64,000 bases of DNA, taken from Rhynchopus sp. YZ270_cl-10. Taxonomy: Eukaryota; Euglenozoa; Diplonemea; Diplonemida; Diplonemidae. The translations under genes were made by a program, and so were the position numbers. Shown in pieces: positions 20,672 to 30,690 of this stretch. The notes below the pieces were generated by a model. The model worked only from the letters and a program-made list of their open reading frames with translations, searched no databases and was not told the origin of the DNA. Position 1 is the first letter of the stretch. Every line of letters begins with the position of its first letter. The stretch lies in the NCBI GenBank assembly GCA_964035575.1, contig OZ037871.1, positions 1,302,001-1,366,000 on the forward strand, written 5' to 3'.

Positions 20672-23073
20672 ATGGTTGTTCTAAAATTCGTTACCGATGA
20701 TAAACCTGTGAAGGGCAAGCTCATTAGCAGTGTCCCGAATGTTGCTGGCGCGAATATTGGCGTGTTGGCCCGCGCTGTCGCTGAGAAGGCGGGGATGGGA
20801 CGCAACGTTGACCTTTGGACTATTGACGACCAGAAAAAGGCGGAAAAGGCGTCCAACCCGAAGATGCTTAAGTTGGGGGAGAAGCTGGCAGACACGAAGA
20901 AAAAGCTTGGTGACTACGGCATCAAGAAGGAGTGCATTTTGTACGTCAAGAAAAAGGGCGCGCCTGCGAACGATCCAGACGCTGAGTCTGCTGCAGCGTC
21001 CAGCGCGAAGGCGACGCCAGCCCCACCGAAGCCGCCACCAGAGGCTAAGGTGGAGAAGGCACCTCCAGCAAAGAAGGAGGCAGCACCGCCACCACCACCA
21101 CCACCCCCTCCTGCGTCGGAGCCAGCGTCGCCAGCATCAGCACCACCGCCTCCGACACCAGAGGTTAAGGTTGCAGCACCAGCACCGTCCACACCAGCAC
21201 CGCCTGCTCAGACAGCCCCAGCAGCACCGCCAGCAAAGACGGCACCACCTCCTCCAGCAGCGCCCACACCAGCAGCAGCTCCAAAGACAGCCCCCCCAGC
21301 AAAGCCTGCAGCGAAGTCTGCAGCAAAGACCGCACCACCACCACCACCACCCGCAACACCGACCCCACAGAACCCACCACCTGCAGAACAACCCCCCACT
21401 CCGGTCGAGCCCCAGCCCCATGCGGAAGAGCAGGCGCCTGCAAGGGCTTCCCCTGCAGCGTCCCCTGCTGCAGTGCTGCCTGCCCCTACTCCTGCCCCTG
21501 CCCAAGCCTCTCCCTCTGCAGCAGGGATGAGCGCCTCCCCTGCACACTGGGAGCGTGTTCTGCATGAGGTGCAGGATATGAAGGTCGAGCGTGCAGCGGA
21601 GAAGGAGGCGCATGCTAGGCTGCTGCTGCGCGAGCGCATGGGGCTGCGTGACAAGGCTGTCTCCCTGCGCGGCATCCAGGATGAGCTGCAGGAGCTCACC
21701 TCCGACGCGCTGAGCCACCTTGTTGCAAACCTTGGCAGCCCACCACGAGGCCAGCCCCACAGCATCCCTCGACACAGAGCGCAGCATGCAGGGTCGCTCT
21801 ACCCCCTTAGCGGGGAAGGCTCCCTTGAAAGACGCCTTGAGGAGGTGACTGCCGCAGCACGGCGCACAGAGAGTGAGGTTGTGCGTCTGCAGCGGGGCGG
21901 GGGTGGGGGTGGAGGTGGAGGTGGAGGCGGTCAGACACAACAAAGCTACCAAAGCCCACGCCAAGGGGCAGGGTACCGCACCGCGCAGAAGGCACCAACG
22001 ATGGTGGGTATGGACTACTTCTCGCAGAGGGGTGGTGTCAGATCACACGGCTCGCCGCACGCCGCGTCACCAAGGGGGTACAGCGGCAGTGGAGGTTTGC
22101 CTGGAGGTGGTTACGACCATCACCACCACCACCACCACCACCAACCCCAACCCCAACCCCAGCAAGGCTACTCGCCGCAGCCGCAGTCGCCTCCAATAGG
22201 GGGTCAACCGCACAGCGCGAGAGTAGTAGACAGGCTGGCACAGCAGATGTACTCATTGCCCCAACAGTATGTCTTTGGGTGTTTTTTCCCTCTCAAGACC
22301 AAGGTGCATCTTGTAGCACCCTTTTTTATGCTGTTGCACGCTTTGTACCACCTACAAAGCGTAGCCCTTCTGTGTGCTCTCTTAAGGATACTGTGAAGAA
22401 AAATTGATAGTAATGGTGTTACCGATCTGCTGTCGGGGACATGTCAACGATATGTCAATATAGGGGGGGTGTGTCATTTTCCCCTGTAAACCTTGTGTCA
22501 AGGACCTGTCAATATGGGCCCTTTCGGGAACACCATTAGTAGTCTATAATCAAACAAAACATTTGTTCCACATCACCACTACCACCACCACCACAGACAC
22601 AACGTCTCCGAAGGTGAAGTGAACGACGCCTTTGCCAAGATGCTCCACCTACGCGGCATACGCGACAAAGCGCTTCTCTGCGAGATGGAGGCCACACAAG
22701 CCCTGCAGAGCTTAGGCGTCGCCTCGTCGGCAGTCCCGACTACACGAGGGACAGCAGCCATGTGGAACCCTGAGGTTTGTCAGCCTTTCAGCTCTTCTAG
22801 CTTTCCTAGCCTTCTTTGAGGTGACCGCAATGAGACCTTTTCTCTACAGTAAAAGACATCAATTTTTTTTAGCATCCTCATAAGTCATAGCAAAGGCTTT
22901 TGCGTATCATTATCCCATTCCCCAAAACACAGTCGCCCAGCGTTCGGCACACGAGCCCACTGAACCCAGAGCCATCGCCGCCACGCACCACACAGCAGCA
23001 CTATGAAGTACCTGTCCCTGCAGCGTCGCCTCGTTCAGCGATGTCGTCGACACGGCGTACGCGGTGGGAGTAG
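20672..23073 (+). CDS. Proline-rich coiled-coil protein with globular N-terminus, three exons
   Basis: Exons are 20672-22266, 22597-22774 and 22933-23073. Junctions are CAACA/GTATGT with CCACAG/A, then CCTGAG/GTTTGT with ACACAG/TCG. Phases match (2, then 0), and the joined frame of 637 codons ends at TAG 23073. Residues 1-93 form a compact, lysine-rich domain (VLKFVTDDKPVKGKL to ECILYVKKK) that could be a ubiquitin-like fold, though I do not recognise the family. About 200 residues of Pro/Ala repeats follow, then a coiled coil (HWERVLHEVQDMKVERAAEKE), a Gly run of about 12, a His run of 8, and another helical segment in exon 2 (RDKALLCEMEATQALQSLG). The low-complexity linker suggests a scaffold or cytoskeletal protein. 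Reading on past exon 1 gives a hydrophobic tail that is simply the translated intron. Confidence 0.75.
22413..22536. mobile_element. MITE inside intron 1 of the proline-rich gene
   Basis: ATGGTGTTACCGA on the left and TCGGGAACACCAT on the right are inverted ends. The element is flanked by the direct repeat TAGTA (22408-22412 and 22537-22541). A related right half (GGGACCTGTCAACATAG, then CCGGAACACCAT) occurs at 12463-12502. The element lies wholly within the intron 22267-22596 and leaves both splice sites intact. Confidence 0.65.
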
Positions 23074-23588
23074 AGTAGTGTTGTGGTAGTTGGTGTGAAA
23101 AAATAACGAGAAGGATGCTTATGGAAATCGGTCAACGAGCTGTCAATACCGAACCCCCCCGTAGCACCAGAGAAATGGAGGGGAAAAAAAACTCTGTGAA
23201 CAGTTGGGTACCAGAACAGATTATGAACTAATCTAGACAAAGACATTGCACCCCAGCCTGGACAATCAGCCCTTTTCACCCCCCCTCAAAATATTGCATA
23301 AATCTATGCAACCAAACGAACCTTTGTACCTAGCCCTTTATTTTTTGTACCCCGTTTATTTTGTGAGTGTGTTCCGTTTTGAGAGGCTCTTTGAGCCACA
23401 CATACTAAAAGCCTCCCCCCCTCCAAATAACCTCATTTTTGTTTTTGCTATTTTTGTTTTTGTGGTTCTCGCCTCCCCCTAGGAAGTGTACATCCTTTGG
23501 TGTTTCCAATCTTGTCTATGACTTATTTCCTGAAGTCGATTGCACGAATCTTTCCTTTTGGCAAACTGCTGCCTTATCAGACCCCTCC

Positions 23589-23940
23589 TCAAGCTGTTCC
23601 GTTCGCAACGTGAATCCGAAGCTGCGCAATGACCCCACAACGGAAGAAGAGTCCCACCTTTTCGGTGTCCTTGTTTTTGAAGTCTGTGGGGGAAAAAAGC
23701 GTAATCTCGTTCTTAGTAAATGCCGACACTTTGACGACACTCATCCCGAGAGACGCGTTGTTGTCCTCCACCCCCTTGAGAGCCCTGGTGATGGGTGAGG
23801 TCCAAGGATGGCGTGGTGCACACGAAGAAGTGCACGTATGCTGCTCGTTTTGGACCAAAGGGTAGAGTGCTTCCAGCCCCTGTCATCCTTTTTATCGAGG
23901 GCGATCCACGGAGGTCATCCACAATCTCGTCCGATGTCAC
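23589..23940 (-). CDS. Possible small gene or gene fragment, unknown function
   Basis: On the minus strand two adjoining frames have good amino-acid composition: TSDEIVDDLRGSPSIKRMTG to YVHFF, then LKGVEDNNASLGMSVVKVSA to RIHVANGTA and a TGA. A 37-bp intron with GT/GTGCAC donor and CACCAG/G acceptor (23821-23785) would join them in frame as HFFVALKGVED. Introns of similar size occur elsewhere in the window. No ATG precedes the first part and no family was recognised, so it could be an internal piece of a gene with a further upstream exon, or a relic. Confidence 0.35.
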
Positions 23941-24292
23941 ACGTACCCTACGCCAAACCCTTTACTCTTCCGCCACGCCATCAATCGGTCTTAATTATTT
24001 TTGCTATCGTTCCGAGCTATTCTATTTATTCCCCATGAATCTCATGTACCAAGGTACAGCAAACCATCGAGCAACACTCTTTAGATTACCCCTCCCCCTC
24101 CCCTTGACCCTGCTTTTTATGATCTTAGTTTTTGGGTGGGGTATTTTGATACCTCTACTTCATTTGATGTTTCAATACTCTTTTTTTCAACACATTTTGA
24201 AAACTGGCAACACCTTTTATCTATGATCAAAACCCATTTAAAATTTTTCAACACATTTTTCAGCGACACAACACAACAAAAGCAATACCACA

Positions 24293-25732
24293 ATGTTCTA
24301 TCGATGTCGTCCACTCACACAGTATGGGAAGCAGTACACGGTGAAGCGCACCGCACACCTCCACCACCCGATCACACGCCCTACGAGCACTTCACTCGCG
24401 CTCTGTTCTGCGCCCATGACACGGCAGCTGTGTCTCTCCTCCACCTCCACCACCACCTCCACCTCCACCCCTTCCTCCCCCCCCACCCCCGAGACCCCCG
24501 AGACCCCTGAGGTTCCAAAGGCGAAAGCAAAGCTAGACCGCAGGGTGTACAGCATCGCAGTGTCCTCGCTTCTCATGGGCAGTGGTATAGGTATCGTCAT
24601 CCCTGTAATGCCTCTCTTTGCAAGCTCGATAGGAATCTCGCAGGCAGGTCTCGGCATGATAGTTGCATCTATGGGAGCAGCACGGCTGTGTACTAATGTC
24701 CCTGCAGGCTGGGCAGCAGAACGCTTCGGACGCAAGCCTCTGATGGTTCTGGGGCCAATGGTATCTGCTTTCGGAACCGTACTCTGTTCTGTCGCAACCA
24801 GCCTTCCGCAACTCCTTGCATTTCGTGCGATGTCTGGCTTTGGAGGATCCGTTCAGATGACCGGATCGCAGTTATACCTCGCCGACATATCGGTTCCAGA
24901 AACCAGAGCACAGACCATGGCACCTCTGGCAATCGCTTTTTCAATTGGAATGGGGTTGGGTCCTGTTGCGGGGGGATATCTGGCGGCGGGGAGTGGTCTG
25001 GCTGCACCGTTCGTTTATGTAGGGGCTGCGATGTTTCTTGCGGGTATCAACAATGCAGTATCCCTTACCGAAACGAAACCCCCCAAGCCCAACCAAAAAC
25101 TGAAGCCTCTGAAGGAAGAGATCCTTTCCGTGGTGCGGCAATGGAAACCGATTGCGAAAAATGAAAGCATGCGGGCTGCGCTGATGTTACACAGTGTCTA
25201 CTGGGGTATCACCAGCGGGGCGATGTTCACATTGCTGCCTCTCTTTGCGGCAGAAACATTTGATGTCACCGCAGTCGAGCTGGGACAAGGTTTCTCTGCA
25301 TTGGCCGCAATCAATCTGGTAGGGTCACAGCCTTTGGCATGGGCATCTGACCGGTATGGAAGAAAGGCGGTCATTGCGCCGGCGGTCATGCTGATGGCGT
25401 TTTCCACCCTCGCAATGCCCTTAGCACAAAGCAGAGAGGCCTTAGGAGCGCTCTGGATTATCTGGTCCGTCGGGGTGACGTGCCTTGGTACATCCCCTAC
25501 CGCCTATACGACAGACCTCCACACCGATAAAAATCGTGCCCAAGCATTAGCCCTTCTCCGCTCTGCTGGTGATGTGGGACTCATGACAGGTGCCGGTTGT
25601 ATTGGTTTGATAGCGAAGGTGTTTGGGGTGACGGCAGGGTTCTGGAGTGCAGGTGGTCTGTTTGCATTAGTTGGGATCAACTTCTGTTTGAAAGCTGTCG
25701 AAACTGTCGGCAAAAATAAGGGCTCTCTTTGA
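24293..25732 (+). CDS. Major facilitator superfamily transporter with N-terminal extension
   Basis: A single exon of 479 residues. Residues 1-75 are rich in Ser, Thr, Pro and basic residues with almost no acids before about residue 65, which suits an organelle-targeting peptide. About twelve membrane segments follow. Both halves carry the MFS loop 2-3 signature: AGWAAERFGRKPLM near residue 140 and ASDRYGRKAV near residue 350. A Gly-rich segment (GMGLGPVAGGYLAAGSG) matches the usual TM5 motif. The family moves small solutes by rocker-switch alternation; the substrate cannot be told. The pattern is closest to the drug/proton antiporter-like MFS group often seen in bacteria and algae. ATG 24293 is preceded by an A-rich leader. 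Codon use is a little more even than in its neighbours, so acquisition from bacteria is possible but unproven. Confidence 0.85.
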   Translation: MFYRCRPLTQYGKQYTVKRTAHLHHPITRPTSTSLALCSAPMTRQLCLSSTSTTTSTSTPSSPPTPETPETPEVPKAKAKLDRRVYSIAVSSLLMGSGIGIVIPVMPLFASSIGISQAGLGMIVASMGAARLCTNVPAGWAAERFGRKPLMVLGPMVSAFGTVLCSVATSLPQLLAFRAMSGFGGSVQMTGSQLYLADISVPETRAQTMAPLAIAFSIGMGLGPVAGGYLAAGSGLAAPFVYVGAAMFLAGINNAVSLTETKPPKPNQKLKPLKEEILSVVRQWKPIAKNESMRAALMLHSVYWGITSGAMFTLLPLFAAETFDVTAVELGQGFSALAAINLVGSQPLAWASDRYGRKAVIAPAVMLMAFSTLAMPLAQSREALGALWIIWSVGVTCLGTSPTAYTTDLHTDKNRAQALALLRSAGDVGLMTGAGCIGLIAKVFGVTAGFWSAGGLFALVGINFCLKAVETVGKNKGSL

Positions 25733-27469
25733 TTTAAAGGTAATTTTGAGCCTAAAAGGTGAAGTAGGAGGGGTGAAGGGGAGGAGGGGAGAGAGAGAGA
25801 GAGTGTAGGGGAGAGGGGGAAAGTTCTGGAGTCGTAGGGAAAAAGGAGTGTGTGTTCTAGTTTGTTTTGCTGAGGCAGACAAAAAAACCGAGGCACTTAC
25901 TTCGCACAAGGATTTGCTCCCTTGTGTTCCAATTATACCCGTTTCGTTGACTGACGAGCGGTAGCGGGAGTAGGACATCTCAACGTAGACCGCGAAATGG
26001 AAGTAAGCTGGGCGGAGGGTGGGCGTGGCGTGGATATATTCTGTTGCGACACGTGATTTTTCCAAGTTTTCAAAAAAAAAAAAAAAATGTTTTTATCGTG
26101 TTCTCTTCGTCTCAAAAGGATGGGCTGTGTGGTGGATGTGACATTTTTTATTTTCGTGTGTTTTTCAACATCTGCAGTTTATTTTGGGAAAGAGGTGTAT
26201 TTTCCCGCTTTCCTAGCACAGTCTTTTAAGCCGCGGAGTGTCAGTGCCTGCGTCCCAGAGGCGTTTGCTTGTCAACTTCACTTGGAAAAAAATAATAGTG
26301 GAGTTCATCCTCGGGTGTCTGCACTAATACTGCCAAGTTTTCAAAAAAAAAAGAAAAAGAAGAAAAACAACTGCTCGGGCACTGATGTGCCGATCAAAAA
26401 AACCCTATCCTTTCTGGGTATCCATTGTTTGGACTAGCGCATCTTCCCATCATTTTGTGGTGATGTAGCGCAAAAAAAAAAAAAAAAAACTGTGAAGAAA
26501 TAAAAGCTACTCTTAAGGGTTGAGGATGATCTGCGTCTATACCTTCTGTAGTACATAGGCTTCGGCCGTCATTGAGTACAGATCGTTATACCAGTAGGTA
26601 TAACGTGATTGTCGATACAACAAAAAAAAGAGAAAAAAGTAGAGCGTGCTCCAACAACAACGTTTTTTTTTTTTTGACCTAAAAACACCAAAAAAACACT
26701 TCCAAAAGTGTCAAATATGTCCAAAACAGGTTGGAATGGACTCACAGGCCACTTTTGGGGTATATTTGTGCCAAAGGAGGCTTTGTGATGTCAAAAAATA
26801 TGCCGGTTTTTGATTTTTTTCTCGAAAAATCGCTATTTTGCCCAAAGTGGCCAAAACGTGAAAAAAGCCGTTTTTTCACTATTTTTTCCCATTTTTTTGT
26901 ATTCTGGGGGCTTCTGGGTCGTTTTTCGGCCCACAGGCCCCCTGTGACCCACTCTGAGGGTGTTTTTCACCCGCAGTTGCCTTGGAGATGACAAGAAGTT
27001 TGCTAATTAATTTTTTGTACGGTCATTTTCTTCACAGTCGGACCCCCTACCCCCCCTGTCGGAGCTGGTGGGTTTAGACCTGGGGCTGGGTAGAATTTTG
27101 GGGTCGCTGGCATTTTTTTGTGACTTTTCATCATTATTTTTGTGTGGGTGGGAAAAACCGGAAAAAACCGGAAAAACCGGGATTTGGCGAAAAATAAAAA
27201 AGCTAACTTATCCGCTGCAAAAAAGCCTGAAAGAAAAAAAAAAAAAAGCCCCTGGAGGCAGGGAAGTTCCTAAGTGGGACCGAGAACATGAAATTCTGGA
27301 TTTTAGTTTTTTTTTCCTTTTTTTTTTTCCTTTTTTCCTTAGGGGGCTTTCTTGTGGTTTCTGGTGGGTTTCACTGTAGGTGACACACCACCAGTGTGGT
27401 GAAATGGTCGAAACTCTCAAAAGCAAGAGTTTTCAGGGGGCAAGAAAAAAAAAATTGACACCAAAATCC

Positions 27470-27625
27470 TGCACCATCCAGGGCTGTATCCCCAATTTTT
27501 TTTTGCCTGCGGCGCCATTTTTCATTTTTTGCTCTGCAAAAAAGGGTTCGTTGGAAGCTAGATTTTTACACCGTACCCAAAAATTTTTGCCTGCGGCGCC
27601 ATTTATATTATTTTTTGCTCCGCAA
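27470..27625 (+). repeat. GCCTGCGGCGCC duplicated block, copy 1 (copy 2 at 29870-30050)
   Basis: GCACCATCCAGG, TTTTGCCTGCGGCGCCATTT, TTTTTTGCTCYGCAA, AAGGGTTCGTTG and GCTAGATTTTTACACCGT occur in the same order at 29870-30050. Within each copy the unit TTTTGCCTGCGGCGCCATTT...TTTTGCTCCGCAAAA is itself repeated twice. Confidence 0.7.
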
Positions 27626-27628
27626 AAA

Positions 27629-27731
27629 GAGAAGTGCAAACGCCTCACCATTCATCGGCGGAAGCACTGGTTCCACGGGTTATCGAACCCCAGAGAGCAC
27701 TTCATTGGCATGCACACGGTTGCCACGAGGG
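27629..27731 (-). repeat. tRNA-like SINE, most complete head
   Basis: Read on the minus strand: TGGCAACCGTG (A-box-like), then 25 bases, then GGTTCGATAACCC (B-box-like), then GTGGAACCAGTGCTTCCGCC and ATGAATGGTGAGGCGTTTGC, ending CACTTCTCTTTTT. Spacing between the two boxes fits an internal pol III promoter of tRNA type. The body matches the copy at 4288. Confidence 0.6.
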
Positions 27732-28892
27732 AGCGTATGCCGGTACAAAATCACTGCCCCATCCAAATATTATTCCCAACGTCTTTGGGGATTCCCTTGC
27801 ATTTTGCAGCCAAAATGCAACTAGACCAAAGCTGCAAAAAGTTCCGCGCGCGTGTAGCGCGCCCGGGTTTGGGACCCCTTTTTGAATTTCGAGGGGCGGT
27901 TAAAGTGGGCCCAGAATCACAGTTCTGACACTCATTTAGCATTGTGAGCAACGCACTAGTGGTCGTAACCAAAATTTATATCAATCAAGAACTTGTCCAT
28001 TTTCTCGAAATGACCCCACTACAGTGAGGGTAGAGCTCGGAAAGCCCGAAAAAGGGCAAAAAACCCCACCCAAAAAAAAGGAAAAAAACGGGAACATAAA
28101 TCCAGAATTTTGCTGTTTTTTCCGAGAACAAGGGGCAACCCTGCCTGGAGGAAATATCCTCCCCTACGTGGAGGATCTTGAGAGCATTGTCAAAAATTGG
28201 TTTTCTGGGGGAACGCGATAATTTCTTGTGCCTACTGTAGTCCTCCGCGAGAGCAGAGGACAGACTTTCCGGATCCCGAAGTCGAATTTTTTGCACTAGC
28301 TATGCTCCCTGGGTTAATGGCTATAGCAGTGACTGACTAAGAGTTTCATAATAATCGAGGTGGTCTATGGGGTGGGTTAATGGAAAAATTGGTTTAAAAA
28401 CCCAACTTTTGCGGTCGCCACCTGGTTCGAAATAATTGCACCAGCTCTTCCATCGGCACTGTTTCGCTGTCACGATGAAGGGTCGGTTCGGGTACCTGTT
28501 GAGAGAAATTGAGTGCAAAAGTAGAGACTACAACAAAAAAAAATCAAACAAACAAACAAGAAGCCGCTCCGTACCTCTTCCATGCAAAAAAGAAAGTAAA
28601 AGACTGCCCTTCCTCAGTCCGGAAGTAGCACCTCATCCGGTTCCCTGACGTAAAAGAGTTGTAGAGGTTACGAGATGCCATGATAAAAAAGTAAAAGTGA
28701 CATTTTTGACAAAAAAAATATGCTTCAATTTACATCCGAGCGGGACAATGGCGAAAAGGGGGAGCGGGGGGTGTAAAAACCGGGGCTTAAAAACATACCT
28801 TGCAGCACTCGCTCGGCCTACTCTCCAGGTACGAGAACACTGCACGAACAATCCCACTAATACTGATACCTGCATTCTATTTGTTGCCACAT

Positions 28893-29330
28893 GGTAAAAA
28901 TGACCAAAACTTCGACCAATTTTTTTTTTCTTCACAATTTGCTCATTGAGGCTTTGGATTTTTTGGGCCATTTATGACCTACCACGCCCGATTTTGGGCG
29001 AGAACAAAAAAAAATTTGGGTCAAAAATCGACGCGTCTTTGGTAAAATCACGACTTTTCGGGCGCGAAACCACGTTTTAGACCCCCACAGATGCTCAAAA
29101 GTGCCAAATTTTGCTTTTAATGGCCTCAAAGGATCACGGGAGCACCCCTCGTAATTACGAGGGCTCCCCACGCCGTGACGTCGTCATTGCGCGCGTAATT
29201 TCCCACGTATGCGGGCGTGGTTGGTCATAAAATGGACCAAAAACCCCAAACAAAACCTCAGATTGACCAAATCGAGAAAAAAATTGTCAAGTCGAAATTT
29301 CAGCCAAAATACGGTCATTTTGGTTATACC
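28893..29330. mobile_element. 438-bp foldback element
   Basis: GGTAAAAATGACC at the left and GGTCATTTTGGTTATACC at the right begin inverted arms of about 110 bp (ATTTGCTCATTGAGG...TTTATGACCTACCACGCCCG and its diverged complement). The core segment CACGTTTTAGACCCCCACAG, then GCTCAAAAGTGCCAAATTTT, is repeated directly outside the element at about 29456-29520, indicating a second, truncated copy. No coding frame. Confidence 0.5.
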
Positions 29331-30690
29331 CCGCGGTGTAGGCTAGAACACGTACACAGCCAATTTCCTAAGCGATTTCCTTCACATTTTTCATGAAAAA
29401 TTGGTCAAAAATCGACTTGTCTTTGGTAAAAAAACCACGAAAAATCGGCTGCGCAAAACCACGTTTTAGACCCCCACAGATGCTCAAAAGTGCCAAATTT
29501 TGCTTTTAATGGCCTCAAATCGTCGAAATTAGGCCTATATAGGGCAAAAAATTTTTTTTTGAGAGTCCCTTTACAGGCCTTTTTCTAAATCCGGTCCCCG
29601 TCCCCAGATTTGGAAAAATAAATTTTTTTCCCGCACTTTTTTTCCCGCCGTCTCTACTGCGTTTTAGGGGTTCACAGGGGCTCAGAGGAGCCCGATAAAA
29701 AATACCACGTGTCTGGATGAGACCGCTCGTGCAAAATAACCAGTTTTCGGGGAGGGAAAAAAAGGGGGGAGGGGTGCCGAATCCAGAACACCCCCCCACC
29801 AAGTCCCCCCCGTGTGGTTGAACGGGAGTACCTTGGGGAAATGGGTTGCTGACCGCACCATGAAATCCCGCACCATCCAGGCTGTACCTCAAATATTTTT
29901 TTGCCTGCGGCGCTATTATTCATTTTTTGCTCCGCAACAAAGGGTTCGTTGAGTGACTCTGTGGTGTAAAAAGCTAGATTTTTACACCGTGCTCTAAATT
30001 TTTTTTGCCTGCGGCGCCATTTTTTCTTTATTTTTTTTGCACCGCAAAAAAAATACAGTCCCTCTGTCCCCAATGTCTTCCCTGGTCAGGAGCGCCGAAA
30101 ATTATCTCATGGACCACACTTCGCTGAGGCGGTGCACGAACCAATGGTTCATTTTCTTTCAAGTCTGCCTCAACGACACATTTCGGAGGATTACTGCAGC
30201 CCTGGCCAACCTGGAGCCCTCCATCACCCTCGTCGAGGCACAAGTACCCCCTCCGCCATTCTCCCACACTATCTGTGAGGACGATTTTTGCGCTGCGTAT
30301 GAGCAAGGGGCCAGCCCATATCAGCTTTGTCTAAAAATCCCTCCACCCATCACCCGAATATGGCCCCGATTGTGTTCAATTGGGTCAAATTTTCACAGCG
30401 CTTCCCAAATTTGTCATGGAGGCGGGCGCAAAGCGCAAAAAACCCCCGAAAAAGGGCACAAAAAGCACACAAAAAAGACGCGAAAAGGGCGGGGAAAAAA
30501 CCGGTCCCCAACCGAAAAAAAACCCGGAAAATAGGCCCGTCACGGTTCAGGCCTGGTCCCTTTCCCTGGGAGGCAATAGCCACCGGGGGGTACTTATCAG
30601 GAACCTCTTGCGCGTGCGCCTCTCCTTCTTTCTCCTCATATCCTGTATCACAACACACAACGAATCAGGGCAGTAAACACAGACCAAACG

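Larger units (their letters stand above)
25733..30690. other. Five kilobases without a supported gene, repeat-rich
   Basis: Contents in order: SINE scrap 26229-26285; TAGTGGAGTTCATCCTCGGG repeat 26296-26340; a duplicated GCCTGCGGCGCC block (27470-27625 and 29870-30050); an inverted SINE copy (27629-27731); a foldback element 28893-29330 whose core is partly repeated at 29401-29520. The remaining open frames are short and of low complexity. 30060-30400 has a more even base composition, but no frame there could be assigned. Confidence 0.5.

Noticed and set aside
21137-21964. Cys/Trp-rich minus-strand frames opposite the proline-rich protein
   Set aside because: They are the antisense of Pro/Ala-rich codons in a well-supported plus-strand exon.
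30037-30534. 165-residue plus-strand frame before copy A
   Set aside because: The first part has fair composition but no recognisable domain, uses no clear ATG, and the second half is low-complexity Lys-rich sequence.
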